DNA of 64,000 nucleotides, from NCBI GenBank assembly GCA_009664345.1, contig CP043547.1, positions 2,818,709-2,882,708 of the forward strand, read 5' to 3'. Under the pieces are notes generated by a model. That model ran no database searches, was not told where the DNA came from, and saw only the letters and a program-made list of their open reading frames with translations. Each line of letters starts with the position of its first letter. Position 1 is the stretch's first letter. The stretch is from Planctomycetales bacterium 10988 (GTDB lineage: Bacteria; Planctomycetota; Planctomycetia; Pirellulales; Pb10988). Shown here in pieces: positions 1 to 8,482 of this stretch. The position numbers were made by a program, and so were the translations under genes.

Positions 1-2
1 CG

Positions 3-1214
3 GTTTCGGTAGCCTCGGCGGCGGCAATGGATTTGGGGGGAAATACAAATGTCGAAGCGAGTGCCTCTATTCTTTCAGACCGATTCGACGAAATGCCCTT
101 GATCGCAACCGGAATGGATGCAGGCAGCCCGGCGATGGTGCAAGTTTTCAGCATGTCCGGTAGTGAAGTCATGAGCTTTTACCCCTTCACCGAAAGTTTC
201 ACCGGTGGGGTTCGGGTGGCGACTGGCGATATCAACGGCGATGGAATTTTAGATATCGTGACTGCGGCAGGACCAGGCGGGGGGCCGCATGTGCAAGTCT
301 TTGACAGTCAAACGGGTGAACTCATCGAAGGTGGCCTGAATAATTTTTATGCTTACGATCCCCTGTTTACAGGCGGGGTTTTCGTCGCAGTCGGCGATGT
401 CAATGACGATGGCTTCGACGATATCATTACTTCCGCTGATGCCGGTGGCGGTCCGCATGTGAAGGTATTTAATGGACTCAGTGGCGAAGTATTCACTGAG
501 TTTTATGCCTACGATCCTAACTTTTTAGGGGGAGTGCGGATTGCCGCTGGTGATATCGATAACGATGGCAAAGCTGAAATCATCACTGGGGCTGGAGCCG
601 GAGGTGGTCCGCATGTGCGGGTCTTCGAGGGAATGACCGGCGAGCAGTTAACGGGTCCGGTGACGAACTTCTATGCTTATGCCCCGGATATTCTGACAGG
701 AATTTACGTCGCTAGTGGGGATGTTAACAACGATGGCTTCGCAGATATTATCACTTCGCCAGGAGCCGGTGGCGGTCCACACATCATGGTTTTCAGTTCG
801 CTCGATGGTTCGATCTTGCATAACTTTTATGCTTACGATCCTGACTTCTTGGGCGGCGTGCGAGTAGGAAGTGCTGATCTGAATCAAGATGGCTTTGCGG
901 AGATTCTGACGACTCCTGCTACATCAGATGGTTTACAGCCAAAAGCTTTTGATGGCATCGATCGTTCTGACCTGGCGGGTTTCTTGGCCGACGAGTCGGG
1001 GCACTTTATCACTGGCGGAATCAGCTTGATACCGATCGAAGACCCTATAGCGATGTCGAGCTTCTATGTAAGTGAAGAAGAGACACCGTCGGAGGACCCC
1101 CACTTCGAAAGTGTTTCCAAGAAAAAATCCTGGTTTGACGATACGGAAACCTTTTATCAATCCTCTGAAAAAATCGATCGACTTTTTAGTAGGCTAGGGA
1201 TTTGGTCGAGGTAA
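3..1214 (+). CDS. FG-GAP/VCBS-type repeat protein, 5' partial
   Basis: The reading frame is open to the left edge of the window (no stop between position 3 and the first ATG at 27), so this is most likely the C-terminal part of a larger protein. It holds about five repeats of roughly 65-70 residues, each with a GGV-x-VA-x-GD-x-N-x-DG-x-x-DI-I-T core followed by AGxGGGPHVxVF and a F-Y-AYDP-x-F linker. The D-x-N-x-D-G loops are typical calcium-binding loops of FG-GAP/integrin-alpha-like beta-propeller blades. Such proteins are usually secreted or surface-attached in Planctomycetes. After the last blade, around residue 300, comes a low-complexity polar tail ending in LGIWSR without an obvious sorting signal. 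A strong hairpin terminator follows. The substrate or ligand cannot be told from the sequence. Confidence 0.82.
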   Translation, partial: VSVASAAAMDLGGNTNVEASASILSDRFDEMPLIATGMDAGSPAMVQVFSMSGSEVMSFYPFTESFTGGVRVATGDINGDGILDIVTAAGPGGGPHVQVFDSQTGELIEGGLNNFYAYDPLFTGGVFVAVGDVNDDGFDDIITSADAGGGPHVKVFNGLSGEVFTEFYAYDPNFLGGVRIAAGDIDNDGKAEIITGAGAGGGPHVRVFEGMTGEQLTGPVTNFYAYAPDILTGIYVASGDVNNDGFADIITSPGAGGGPHIMVFSSLDGSILHNFYAYDPDFLGGVRVGSADLNQDGFAEILTTPATSDGLQPKAFDGIDRSDLAGFLADESGHFITGGISLIPIEDPIAMSSFYVSEEETPSEDPHFESVSKKKSWFDDTETFYQSSEKIDRLFSRLGIWSR

Positions 1215-1217
1215 ACT

Positions 1218-1231
1218 AAAAAGTACTTTTT
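1218..1231. repeat. AAAASYRSTTTT palindromic motif, copy GTAC
   Basis: Fully palindromic copy (A5-GTAC-T5), three bases after the stop codon of the FG-GAP gene and ahead of its terminator hairpin. Confidence 0.6.
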
Positions 1232-1246
1232 ATTAGTAAGAATCAC

Positions 1247-1280
1247 AAGAGATCGTGCGAGTTTCGTGCGGTCTCTTTTT
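1247..1280 (+). terminator. Rho-independent terminator of the FG-GAP gene
   Basis: Fourteen-base stem from 1247-1260 (AAGAGATCGTGCGA) pairing with 1264-1277 through Watson-Crick and three G-T pairs, a GTT loop, and a T-run running to 1280. Confidence 0.8.
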
Positions 1281-1395
1281 CGTGGATGGGCAATCAGTGG
1301 CTCTGGAGATCATGGGCCGAGGGCGATATAATTTTCACTTCGAAGTCAGAGCGTCTATGAGAAAATTCTAAAGAAGAGAAGAGGAGCGGTTTGCC

Positions 1396-2481
1396 ATGGA
1401 CCATGGATTTGCGATCATTGGATGCGGCATGATTGCCCGGTTTCATGCCAAAGCGATTGCCGATTTGCCCAACGCCCGGCTCGTTGCTTGTTATAGTCAG
1501 ACGAAAGCCTCGGCGGATCGCTTCGCAGAAGAAGTCGGATGCAAGGCGTATGGCGATCTCGACGAACTCTTGGCCGATCCCGACGTGACCATCGTTTCGA
1601 TTGGGACTCCGAGCGGGGCTCACATGGAACCGGCGGTGGCCGCTGCAAAAGCCGGGAAGCATGTCATTGTCGAAAAGCCGTTGGAAATCACCTTGGCTCG
1701 TTGCGATGCGATGATTGAAGCTTGCAAAGAAAACAATGTAAAACTCTCGACGATTTTTCCTTCGCGGTTCCATGCTTCCAGCAGGGAGATGAAAAGGGCG
1801 ATGGATCAAGGCCGCTTCGGTCGCGTGACCCTCGGCGATGCGATTGTGAAGTGGTATCGCTCGCAGGAGTATTATGACAGCGGGGCCTGGCGGGGAACGT
1901 GGGAACTCGACGGTGGCGGGGCCTTGATGAATCAAGCGATTCACAGCGTCGATCTATTGGCTTGGCTGATGGGGCCGGTCGATTCGATTCAAGCCTATTG
2001 CGGCTTGCTCGGCCATGAACGGATCGCCGTGGAAGACACCGCCGTGGCGACCTTGCGGTTTAAAAATGGAGCACTCGGCACCATCGAAGCGACGACGACG
2101 GCATACCCCGGCTATCTCAAACGGATTGAAATTCATGGTTCGCACGGGTCGGCGATCATGGAAGAAGAGGACCTGCTCAAGTGGGATTTTGCCGAAAAAG
2201 ATATCCACGACGAACGCATTCTCGAAGCGATGGCCAATCAAGAAAGTTCCGGTGGCGGGGCCAGCGATCCCTCCGCGATTGGCTATCATGGGCACTTGAT
2301 GCAGTTTGAAGATTTGTTGAGGGCGATTGAAGAGGACCGGGCTCCTGCCGTGGATGGCCCCGAAGGACGCCGTTCGGTGGAAATCATCCTCGCCATCTAT
2401 GCCGCCGCGGAAGCTCAAGCCGCCGTCTCTTTGCCCCTCGAAAAAGACCCCGACCTCGCCGCCCGCAAAAAGTCGGTATAA
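1396..2481 (+). CDS. Gfo/Idh/MocA family NAD(P)-dependent oxidoreductase
   Basis: A 361-residue protein with the two-domain layout of the Gfo/Idh/MocA family. An N-terminal Rossmann fold carries the dinucleotide motif IIGCGMIARFHAKAI at residues 6-20. The family's EKP motif (VIVEKPLEI) is near residue 94, and a C-terminal alpha/beta domain follows with the GGGALMNQAIHSVDLLAW segment that lines the substrate pocket (the family H-x-x-D pair). There is no signal peptide, so it is cytoplasmic, unlike the many Tat-exported homologues in Planctomycetes. A GAGGAG Shine-Dalgarno lies just upstream of the ATG. Substrates in the family are mostly sugars and inositols; this one cannot be assigned. It stands alone after the FG-GAP terminator and converges on the next two genes. 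Confidence 0.9.
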   Translation: MDHGFAIIGCGMIARFHAKAIADLPNARLVACYSQTKASADRFAEEVGCKAYGDLDELLADPDVTIVSIGTPSGAHMEPAVAAAKAGKHVIVEKPLEITLARCDAMIEACKENNVKLSTIFPSRFHASSREMKRAMDQGRFGRVTLGDAIVKWYRSQEYYDSGAWRGTWELDGGGALMNQAIHSVDLLAWLMGPVDSIQAYCGLLGHERIAVEDTAVATLRFKNGALGTIEATTTAYPGYLKRIEIHGSHGSAIMEEEDLLKWDFAEKDIHDERILEAMANQESSGGGASDPSAIGYHGHLMQFEDLLRAIEEDRAPAVDGPEGRRSVEIILAIYAAAEAQAAVSLPLEKDPDLAARKKSV

Positions 2482-2518
2482 GGTTGAATTTACTAATTGC
2501 AAAAAGCACTCTTTGAAT

Positions 2519-2932
2519 TTAGATATCACAACGAATATCTAGCACGTATCGCTTGATTGTTTTATCAAATTGAAGTCGAATTGGATTGACCTTCAGATCG
2601 CATTCCTCAGAAAGCCAACCTGCCGTTGCACAAGCAATTCCTTCTTTTTGGAAGTCTGGGAGCCGGAAATCAACATCATGCACTATAAAATATTTACCGC
2701 CAAGAATTTTCTTGGAAGGTGGATAGCGTTGCATAAATAGATCGATTCCTAACTCAATATATTTCCGTAGCATTGGTGAAACATGGTCGGATACGAAGCG
2801 AACGGTTGGAAATGGAGTAAATGCTTCGTGATCCTCTTCGAGAGAAGCCGTTAAATCAACAACAACTCCCCAGGAAGATTGAATGATTCTATAGCGATAA
2901 GTTCTTGGTTGCATTGTATGAAAAGAGTTCAT
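2519..2932 (-). CDS. Hypothetical protein, immunity-like accessory gene
   Basis: Not recognised. It is about 137 residues, cytoplasmic, with no signal peptide or membrane segment, and AT-rich compared with the neighbouring Gfo/Idh gene. Start chosen at the ATG at 2932 because GGAAAAG lies seven bases upstream; an in-frame GTG at 2947 would overlap the end region of the preceding gene. It lies a few bases downstream of the 2952-3521 gene and is almost certainly co-transcribed with it. Pairs of small AT-rich soluble genes like these are often orphan immunity genes of polymorphic toxins, but no toxin is visible here, so this is only a suggestion from context. Confidence 0.55.
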   Translation of the reverse strand: MNSFHTMQPRTYRYRIIQSSWGVVVDLTASLEEDHEAFTPFPTVRFVSDHVSPMLRKYIELGIDLFMQRYPPSKKILGGKYFIVHDVDFRLPDFQKEGIACATAGWLSEECDLKVNPIRLQFDKTIKRYVLDIRCDI

Positions 2933-2951
2933 AATTAGCTTTTCCACAAGT

Positions 2952-3521
2952 TTATCTCTGAAGCAAAGTTTCTATCCATCTCTTTAAATTCGGATGTTTT
3001 TTCTTCGCTTCTTTTATAATCGCCTTCGGGCTGTTTGTAATTTCGATGTTTAACTCCACTTTTAGCCATTCTCTGAAAGCTATTAGCTCAGGCGTCACGA
3101 TTGAAGGGCCGTCCCATTCTTCTTCGTGCGAGTATTGAATGTCGGATTGAAAATCATCACTGCCATATCCCAAACAACTTAAAAACTCGCATAGATTGTT
3201 GGCAATGATCGTGCTTCCTTGGCCTTCCGAAGATAAAAAGACAACAGGAACTCCAAGTAGGTTCGTTTCGGGATGTTGCCAGAGGGTAAAGAGGGAATTG
3301 TCGATTGTCATGCCAAAAGTTATCCATTGGCCGTCGACAGCTTTGTTATTAAGCCAAGCTTTTGACCATCTAGAACCATCATCTATCAATTCAAAATCTG
3401 AAAGAAAGGTTTGGTTCACATTGTAGAAATAGTGGCCAAACTTTAATAATTTATCAGGAACATTTTTATATTTTGATAGCTCTTTGCAAAACTCTTGATA
3501 GCCTACTTCTACTTCTCTCAA
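2952..3521 (-). CDS. Hypothetical protein, weakly SUKH/SMI1-like
   Basis: A 189-residue soluble protein. The central part (GVPVVFLSSEGQGSTIIANN followed by LCEFLSCLGYG) resembles the strand-turn-helix end of SUKH/SMI1-KNR4 superfamily immunity proteins, in which a small residue-rich turn precedes a helix with an 'eFL' pattern. The C-terminal 40 residues are lysine-rich helix. The resemblance is from memory of the family and is weak. The frame has no ATG near its 5' end; the most upstream possible start is a TTG at 3521 without a clear ribosome-binding site, so the start is uncertain and the gene may be truncated. It leads a two-gene unit with 2519-2932 and is AT-rich, which suggests acquired DNA. 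Confidence 0.55.
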   Translation of the reverse strand: MREVEVGYQEFCKELSKYKNVPDKLLKFGHYFYNVNQTFLSDFELIDDGSRWSKAWLNNKAVDGQWITFGMTIDNSLFTLWQHPETNLLGVPVVFLSSEGQGSTIIANNLCEFLSCLGYGSDDFQSDIQYSHEEEWDGPSIVTPELIAFREWLKVELNIEITNSPKAIIKEAKKKHPNLKRWIETLLQR

Positions 3522-3661
3522 ATTTTAGTAATACAATTCGCCTATACAAAATAATAAAACCACCGGGGAAGGAAGAAAAGAACTTTTTCTAGCTTCTCTT
3601 GGTGGGGATGAAAGTTTTTTGGGTTGAGCCGTTCAAAAGAAGAAGGTCTGGAAATAACAAA

Positions 3662-3704
3662 GGCAGCCTGACTGCAAAACCTTTCAGCTCGCAATCAGAC
3701 TGCC
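3662..3704 (-). terminator. Rho-independent terminator after prepilin-like gene
   Basis: GGCAGCCTGACTGC at 3662-3675 pairs with 3691-3704 (one G-T type mismatch in the stem). Read on the minus strand the stem is followed by TTTGTT, so it terminates the gene at 3750-4556. Confidence 0.7.
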
Positions 3705-3730
3705 CCTCTCCCTAATCTTTCCTATTTTTC

Positions 3731-3744
3731 AAAAACTACTTTTT
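3731..3744. repeat. AAAASYRSTTTT motif, copy CTAC
   Basis: A5-CTAC-T5 between the prepilin-like gene's stop codon (six bases away) and its terminator hairpin; on the minus strand it extends into TTTTTGAAA as other copies do. Confidence 0.6.
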
Positions 3745-3749
3745 ATAGT

Positions 3750-4556
3750 TTAGCCTTCTTCGTTTGAATGTTCATGGAAATGCTCGGTAAGGTGTCCAAC
3801 GTTGGTGGGACCATGATGTTCACTTCCGGCGGCTGTTTCGAAGTAAGCGGAGTACTCATCATGATCATCATCGTAGACGATCGAGAAGACGACTAAAAAT
3901 CGTTGGTAAGTGGTCGCAGGATTGAGTTCATCATTGGCGGCGAAGTGGACGGGAGATTCTTGGATCAGCTTGCCTGGTCCGACTCCGGTGCAGTTGGGAC
4001 CGACACCAAAGATAATATAACGAGTGTTGGCACTATTGTCGGTGAAAGTTCCGTCGGCTTCACGTACTAAATGGCGTTTCAGATTTAATTGGTTCCCTTC
4101 CAACAAATGTTCGGCCAAGTCCAATTCGAGAACGGACGAGTCGGTATCCAATGCACGAGAAACCGTCCCGTAAGGGGCATAGTCAAACGTATTGGTTGCA
4201 CCGGCGACGCCATCGACGAGATACCTCACGCCGATCTCAGCGAGGGCTTCAACTTCATCAGGATCGAGATCAACCTCCGCGGTTTGTGCGATCATTTCGT
4301 CTGAAAGTATGGTCGATTGAGCCTGTGCGTCATCCAGCATCGAATCGTAGGAATCGGGATAGCGAACATTCAATACATAAGAACGCATCCAGGCTTTATT
4401 CATTTCGGAAATAGTATCCGAACATTGAGCCAAATGGGTGCGGTACAGCAGATTCGGCATCACCTGAAGGGCCAAACCTGCCAAAATAACCAAGATCGAT
4501 AAGACGATGACTAGTTCCAATACGGTAAAACCAGCCCGCAATGTTCCCTTTTTCAT
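3750..4556 (-). CDS. Prepilin-like (type II secretion/type IV pilin-like) protein, copy A
   Basis: A 268-residue protein that begins with a class III signal: the short basic leader MKKGTLRAG is followed by FTVLELVIVLSILVILAGLALQ. The G|F cleavage site for prepilin peptidase, the F+1 and the E+5 are all present, so it should be assembled in the inner membrane as a pilin or pseudopilin. The rest is a globular domain with LAQCSDTISEMNKAW and a conserved GVGPNCTGVGPGKLIQESPVHFAAN region, ending in a histidine-rich tail (HHGPTNVGHLTEHFHEHSNEEG) that could bind metal. It lacks the DUF1559 layout common in Planctomycetes. It is a close paralogue of the gene at 4847-5656, with its own promoter and terminator. 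The role, secretion or adhesion, is not decidable here. Confidence 0.82.
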   Translation of the reverse strand: MKKGTLRAGFTVLELVIVLSILVILAGLALQVMPNLLYRTHLAQCSDTISEMNKAWMRSYVLNVRYPDSYDSMLDDAQAQSTILSDEMIAQTAEVDLDPDEVEALAEIGVRYLVDGVAGATNTFDYAPYGTVSRALDTDSSVLELDLAEHLLEGNQLNLKRHLVREADGTFTDNSANTRYIIFGVGPNCTGVGPGKLIQESPVHFAANDELNPATTYQRFLVVFSIVYDDDHDEYSAYFETAAGSEHHGPTNVGHLTEHFHEHSNEEG

Positions 4557-4631
4557 TCGATCGTTTCCTGTAGAAGCGTGTGAGTGTGTAAAAAATGAAG
4601 TCCGAGGGCCTCATAGAAACTACTTCTCACA

Positions 4632-4660
4632 AATCTATTTCAAGTGAAACAATGTTGCAA
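4632..4660 (-). promoter_or_regulatory. Sigma-70-like promoter of prepilin copy A
   Basis: On the minus strand: TTGCAA (4655-4660), 17-base spacer, TAGATT (4632-4637). The same TTGCAA box and a following GAGAAGT segment recur upstream of the paralogue, so this region was duplicated with the gene. No transcript data. Confidence 0.5.
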
Positions 4661-4846
4661 GTGGAAAAGCGTTGCGATGTGAGGATTTTGTTCGATTCGT
4701 CGTGGTTGCTTGCTCAGAATATAAAATCCCCGGAAGAAGTAAGAAAGAAAGGTACTTTGATGGTCAAAAGGCGATTCTTTCCAACCTCCCCCGGGGTGAT
4801 GGGAGTTGCACGCTAGTTTGAAGAGGATTTCCCCATTAGGCTAGTT

Positions 4847-5656
4847 TTAGCCATCGTTATTAGAACCTTCATGGAAATGTTCCAGATGGTGGCCGACGCT
4901 CGTTGGGCCATGATGATCATTTCCAGCGGCTGTTTCGAAGTAGGCAACATATTCATCATGATCATCATCGTAGACGATCGAGAAGATCACTAAAAATCGT
5001 TGATAGATGCTCGCAGGATTGAGTTCATCGTTGGCGGCGAAGTGAACGGGGGCTTCTTGGATCAGCTTGCCTGGTCCGACTCCGGTGCAGTTGGGACCGA
5101 TACCAAAGACGAAATAGCGGGTGTTGGCACTATTATCAGTGAAGGTACCATCGGCTTCACGAACCAAATGGCGTTTCAAGTTCAGTTCATTCCCATCCGC
5201 CAAGTGTTCGACCAAGTCCAATTCGAGTATTGGCGCGGTGTCAACCAACAAGCGAGAAGCCGTGCCATAAGGGGCATAGTCAAACGTATTCGATGCGTCG
5301 ACTGCACCATCGACGAGATACCGGATACCGATCGCTGCCAGGGCATCAACTTCACCCGCATTCAGGGTGGCAGCCGCTGTCTGGTCGATCAGATGATCTG
5401 AAAGAAGGTCCGCTGAGACAGCTTGTGTGTCATCCAGCAGCGAATCGTAGGCATCGGGATAGCGAACGTTTAGCACATAGGAACGATTCCAGGCTTTATT
5501 GATTTCGGCAATGGTATCTGAACATTGAGCCAAGTGGGTTCGTGCCAACAGATTCGGCATCACTTGCAGAACCAAGCCTGCCAGAATGACCAAGATCGAT
5601 AAGACGATCACTAATTCCAAAACCGTAAAACCAGCTCGAAGTTTTCCTTTGTTCAT
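4847..5656 (-). CDS. Prepilin-like protein, copy B (tandem paralogue)
   Basis: A 269-residue paralogue of the gene at 3750-4556, identical in most positions including the leader (MNKGKLRAG), the cleavage site with E+5, the CSDTI segment, the NCTGVGPGKLIQEAPVHFAAN block and the histidine-rich C-terminus. The ATG at 5656 was chosen, not the upstream in-frame ATG at 5788, because AAGGAAAC lies just before it and it gives a normal prepilin leader. The differences between copies A and B lie mostly in residues 65-120, the exposed part after the N-terminal helix. Two similar pilins with similar promoters could form a mixed filament or be alternative versions of one subunit. Confidence 0.82.
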   Translation of the reverse strand: MNKGKLRAGFTVLELVIVLSILVILAGLVLQVMPNLLARTHLAQCSDTIAEINKAWNRSYVLNVRYPDAYDSLLDDTQAVSADLLSDHLIDQTAAATLNAGEVDALAAIGIRYLVDGAVDASNTFDYAPYGTASRLLVDTAPILELDLVEHLADGNELNLKRHLVREADGTFTDNSANTRYFVFGIGPNCTGVGPGKLIQEAPVHFAANDELNPASIYQRFLVIFSIVYDDDHDEYVAYFETAAGNDHHGPTSVGHHLEHFHEGSNNDG

Positions 5657-5728
5657 CCGTTTGTTTCCTTGAGAAGCATGGGGGTCAATGTGGATTGAAT
5701 CGATTGCAATGGGGTGGCCACTTCTCAT

Positions 5729-5757
5729 AAGGTAGTCTATATGCAATTGAGTTGCAA
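5729..5757 (-). promoter_or_regulatory. Sigma-70-like promoter of prepilin copy B
   Basis: On the minus strand: TTGCAA (5752-5757), 17-base spacer, TACCTT (5729-5734), followed by the GAGAAGTGG segment shared with the copy A promoter. The -10 is weaker than in copy A. Confidence 0.4.
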
Positions 5758-6185
5758 GTGTAGATTTATTGCATTTCAATATTTTCATTCTCTGGTCTAA
5801 CTAATGGTTTTATCGTTCGCCAGCAAATCCTGCCTTCTCTCACTTCTAACTCATTTCTCATTCGAGACTTCCATTTCCCTTCTCGGTCACTCTCAGAGAG
5901 CAGTGAGTGTTGTTTAGACTAATCAAAAAGTAGAACCCAAAGTTTCGCTGTGACAAATGAGGGAAAGTTTTTTGTTCTCTCTGGGGATCTAATCCACGTT
6001 GCTGAACGTAAAGAAATAGTGAAAAGAAGGGGATTTTAAGAAGAATGAGTGAATGAAAAGTATTGATTCTATTTAATGATCGCTTGACCCTTTGGCGGAA
6101 GCGGAATATGCTTGGATGTTTATGAAATTTTGAAGATCTCTAGATGATCGTTTGATGAGATTGCCTTGTTTCGGCGAAGAATCGC
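5758..6185. other. Intergenic region without recognised content
   Basis: About 430 AT-rich bases between the divergent prepilin copy B and the DUF726 gene. No ORF with family resemblance and no clear hairpin was seen. It probably holds the promoter of the DUF726 gene. Confidence 0.4.
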
Positions 6186-7082
6186 ATGCTTTCCACACTT
6201 CACAAATTGAGTGCCAAAGAACAGCCGAGTTTCGAGCTGCTTTCTCCTGCTCAGGCAGGACACGAGGGGCGTGCGCTGCTGTTTGTGAACGGCTATCTCT
6301 CTGACAACATGGATTGCCGCGAGTGGGTGGAGTCCTTTCGCAAAGCCGGCTGGCAAGGAAATATTGTCGTTCTACGGTGGAAGTCGGGAGGCAGATTACG
6401 CCGTCATATTGGCAAAACGGTCCTGCAATCGCTTATTCTGAATGAACTGCTCTTTCGCGGCGTGGCCCATTTTTCGGGCATCGGCCCGGTGTGGGAATCG
6501 TATCGCATGTTGAATCTGCTTTATGCAGCTTCCGTGGCCTGGCATCTCGGAGTCGGAAGTGCCACCATTGCCGCGAGTGGATTGGTGCACTGGAAGAAAT
6601 GGAGCAAGTCCGCCAATCGCGAAGGCCGCCGTTTAGCTCGCTATTTCTGTCATGATTGGCAAGACGCCCGGCCAGAGTGGGCCGCACAGGAACTCCGCCT
6701 TGTGGGCTTTTCTCTTGGTTGTCAGGTGGTTTTTCGGGCTTTGCACGACATGGCTCAATTTCAAGCCTCCCAACCATCTCCACTCGAACACCTTCCTTGT
6801 CGGGTGGATCTCTACGGCGGGGCGGTTCGCCAATCGGAAGACTGGCAGACGGCCACCCAAGCGGTTTCCGGCACGATTCACAACTATTATTCCCGAACCG
6901 ATCAAGTCCTCGGCAAGATGTTCACCTGGGCTTCACAAGGCCCCTCGATTGGCCATCGTCCCCTTTTGCCCGCCGCTTCGAATACCCTTTCTTCGACAAA
7001 GATTCAGAACATCGATGTCACGCAATATGTCCCCAGCCATTTAGGTTATCAGAAGCGATTAACATTCGCGGAGATGGTTTGA
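6186..7082 (+). CDS. DUF726-like alpha/beta hydrolase fold protein
   Basis: A 298-residue protein with an alpha/beta-hydrolase pattern. An N-terminal strand LLFVNGYLSD (around residue 30) is followed by W-V-E-S-F and VVLRWKSGG. The nucleophile elbow LVGFSLGCQVVFRAL (near residue 178) has G-F-S-L-G as GxSxG. A later strand VDLYGGAV is followed by NYYSRTDQVLGKMF, which carries a candidate acidic residue, and a late GHRPL may supply the histidine. This order matches DUF726/TMCO4-type hydrolases, whose substrates are unknown. One hydrophobic helix near residues 100-125 may touch the membrane. The gene is followed by dispersed planctomycete-type repeats rather than by a co-directional partner in close spacing. 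Confidence 0.65.
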   Translation: MLSTLHKLSAKEQPSFELLSPAQAGHEGRALLFVNGYLSDNMDCREWVESFRKAGWQGNIVVLRWKSGGRLRRHIGKTVLQSLILNELLFRGVAHFSGIGPVWESYRMLNLLYAASVAWHLGVGSATIAASGLVHWKKWSKSANREGRRLARYFCHDWQDARPEWAAQELRLVGFSLGCQVVFRALHDMAQFQASQPSPLEHLPCRVDLYGGAVRQSEDWQTATQAVSGTIHNYYSRTDQVLGKMFTWASQGPSIGHRPLLPAASNTLSSTKIQNIDVTQYVPSHLGYQKRLTFAEMV

Positions 7083-7127
7083 GGGTGGGGAAGCCCGCTT
7101 TGGCGGGGTTTCATCGGCACCAAGGTG

Positions 7128-7164
7128 ACGAATCGTGTTCGGTTTTCAGTGTTCGGTGTTCGGT
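7128..7164. repeat. Dispersed GTGTTCGG repeat, copy 1
   Basis: A 37-base block built of GTGTTCGG and TTTTCAGT units. It matches 33578-33614 at 36 of 37 positions although the two lie 26 kb apart in unrelated intergenic spaces. Confidence 0.85.
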
Positions 7165-7279
7165 ACACGAAGTGAAAACCGTTTGGCTCCGCCTACCAAC
7201 ATCGCCTCTTTCATGCTTTTTATTGACAGATTTTTACAAAGGGTGATCTTTCACCTGTTCTGGATATTCACCCCGAGAG

Positions 7280-7310
7280 CCGAACACTGAAAACCGAACA
7301 CCGAACACGA
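7280..7310. repeat. Inverted copy of the GTGTTCGG repeat
   Basis: Reverse-complement version of the units found at 7128-7164, 115 bases away. The two could fold into a long stem in RNA read through this gap. Confidence 0.75.
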
Positions 7311-7454
7311 CCCGTTCCCCTTGTCTCCCCCGCAGCCCCGTCAAGGCCACATTTCCCCGCAATTCCCTTGACTTTAGGAGGAAAAGGAGAATATTAAAGG
7401 TAGATAAATATATGTAGCCCGGGGAGTGCCGGGGACCTGCCAAGGAGCTATTTG

Positions 7455-8366
7455 ATGCGCGAGAACGCTTCCGACGATTCCCAATCCCGGATTCTCATCA
7501 AAGAGAAGACGTTGTTGATCCGGCAACGTGATCTCGATCGGCGTACGAAAGAGCTATTGCGACTCGAACGTGAAATCCAACGGAGCCAAGGCCGACGAAG
7601 TGGCCCCGGTTTGGCATCGCGGTGGCAGGAATTAGAGCAACGCCTTTCGGATGCGACTCAACGCGAACACCGCCTTCAATCCAATCAACAACGGCTCGAA
7701 CAGCGGTTGAATGCACTCGAACAGGAACTCACCCGAGGCGAGCCCTCCCTACAGCGGCGTCTGGCGGCTTTGAAGAAGCAAGAAACGCTCTATCAAAGTG
7801 ATGTGGTGATGCTCGAAACCCGCCAGCAAGAGTGCGAACGCCGGGAAGCGAAGATCCTCGAACGCGAGGCGGAGCTTGTCAAGCAATCGAATCTCGCTGA
7901 GCGGGAAACAGAGCTTGAAGGTCTCATCGCCAAGAACCGGGGGCGTGAATTGGCCCTCGTCCGCCAAGCCGAGGAGTTGAAACAACGCGAGGAAGAGTGG
8001 CTGGAAAAGCTGGCCCATGAGGCCGCCGAGTCGGAAGGCTCACGAAAGGTGCAGGAAGAGCTTTCGCAAAAAGAAGCGGACATGAACGAACGCAGTGCCG
8101 CTTTGGACCGCCGGGAATCGGCCATCCGTCAGTTGGAGGAACAACTGCAAGCCAGCCAAAAATCGCTGCAATCCAAGCAAAAAGAACTCGACGAACTCCG
8201 CAAGCAGGTCGCCGCCGGTGGCGGAACGTCCATCATTCCCGACGACCTGCCTTCTTATCTTTCGGACATGTCCGTCTTGCGAGCCGATCAAATCAAACTT
8301 CAAGAACGCATGATGGCCGGCCTCAGTACTTCCACCGAAGACGTTAGCGCGAACGTGCTGTTTTAG
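7455..8366 (+). CDS. Long coiled-coil protein of unknown function
   Basis: A 303-residue hydrophilic protein, almost wholly alpha-helical heptad sequence rich in E, R, Q and L from about residue 15 to 255. It has repeated ERE and RRE patterns such as QECERREAKILEREAEL. A glycine-rich break (AAGGGTSIIPDDLPSYLSDM) precedes a short C-terminal helix. No signal peptide or membrane segment. The ATG at 7455 is preceded by AAGGAG seven bases upstream; an in-frame TTG directly before it is less likely. Such proteins act as scaffolds or cytoskeleton-like filaments, but no specific family is recognised. Confidence 0.7.
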   Translation: MRENASDDSQSRILIKEKTLLIRQRDLDRRTKELLRLEREIQRSQGRRSGPGLASRWQELEQRLSDATQREHRLQSNQQRLEQRLNALEQELTRGEPSLQRRLAALKKQETLYQSDVVMLETRQQECERREAKILEREAELVKQSNLAERETELEGLIAKNRGRELALVRQAEELKQREEEWLEKLAHEAAESEGSRKVQEELSQKEADMNERSAALDRRESAIRQLEEQLQASQKSLQSKQKELDELRKQVAAGGGTSIIPDDLPSYLSDMSVLRADQIKLQERMMAGLSTSTEDVSANVLF

Positions 8367-8369
8367 GGT

Positions 8370-8423
8370 GGGGAGTGGACAGTGGAGTGTGGGGAGAATG
8401 GGTGTGAAGACCTTCTCCCCTGG
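8370..8423. repeat. Left arm of imperfect inverted repeat around the DUF4303 gene
   Basis: A G-rich segment (GGGGAGTGG, GGGTGTGAAGA, CTTCTCCCCTGG) whose reverse complement recurs at 9111-9170 on the other side of the DUF4303 gene. Confidence 0.6.
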
Positions 8424-8452
8424 AGTTGCTAATGTGGGTTGGAAGAATAACT

Positions 8453-8476
8453 AAAAACCGCTTTTTGAAAGTTATG
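8453..8476. repeat. Direct repeat with AAAASYRSTTTT motif, copy CCGC
   Basis: A5-CCGC-T5 followed by GAAAGTTATG. The same layout, with GTGG in the centre, is at 9068-9091, so the two copies flank the DUF4303 gene in direct orientation. Confidence 0.7.
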
Positions 8477-8482
8477 GAAGGT

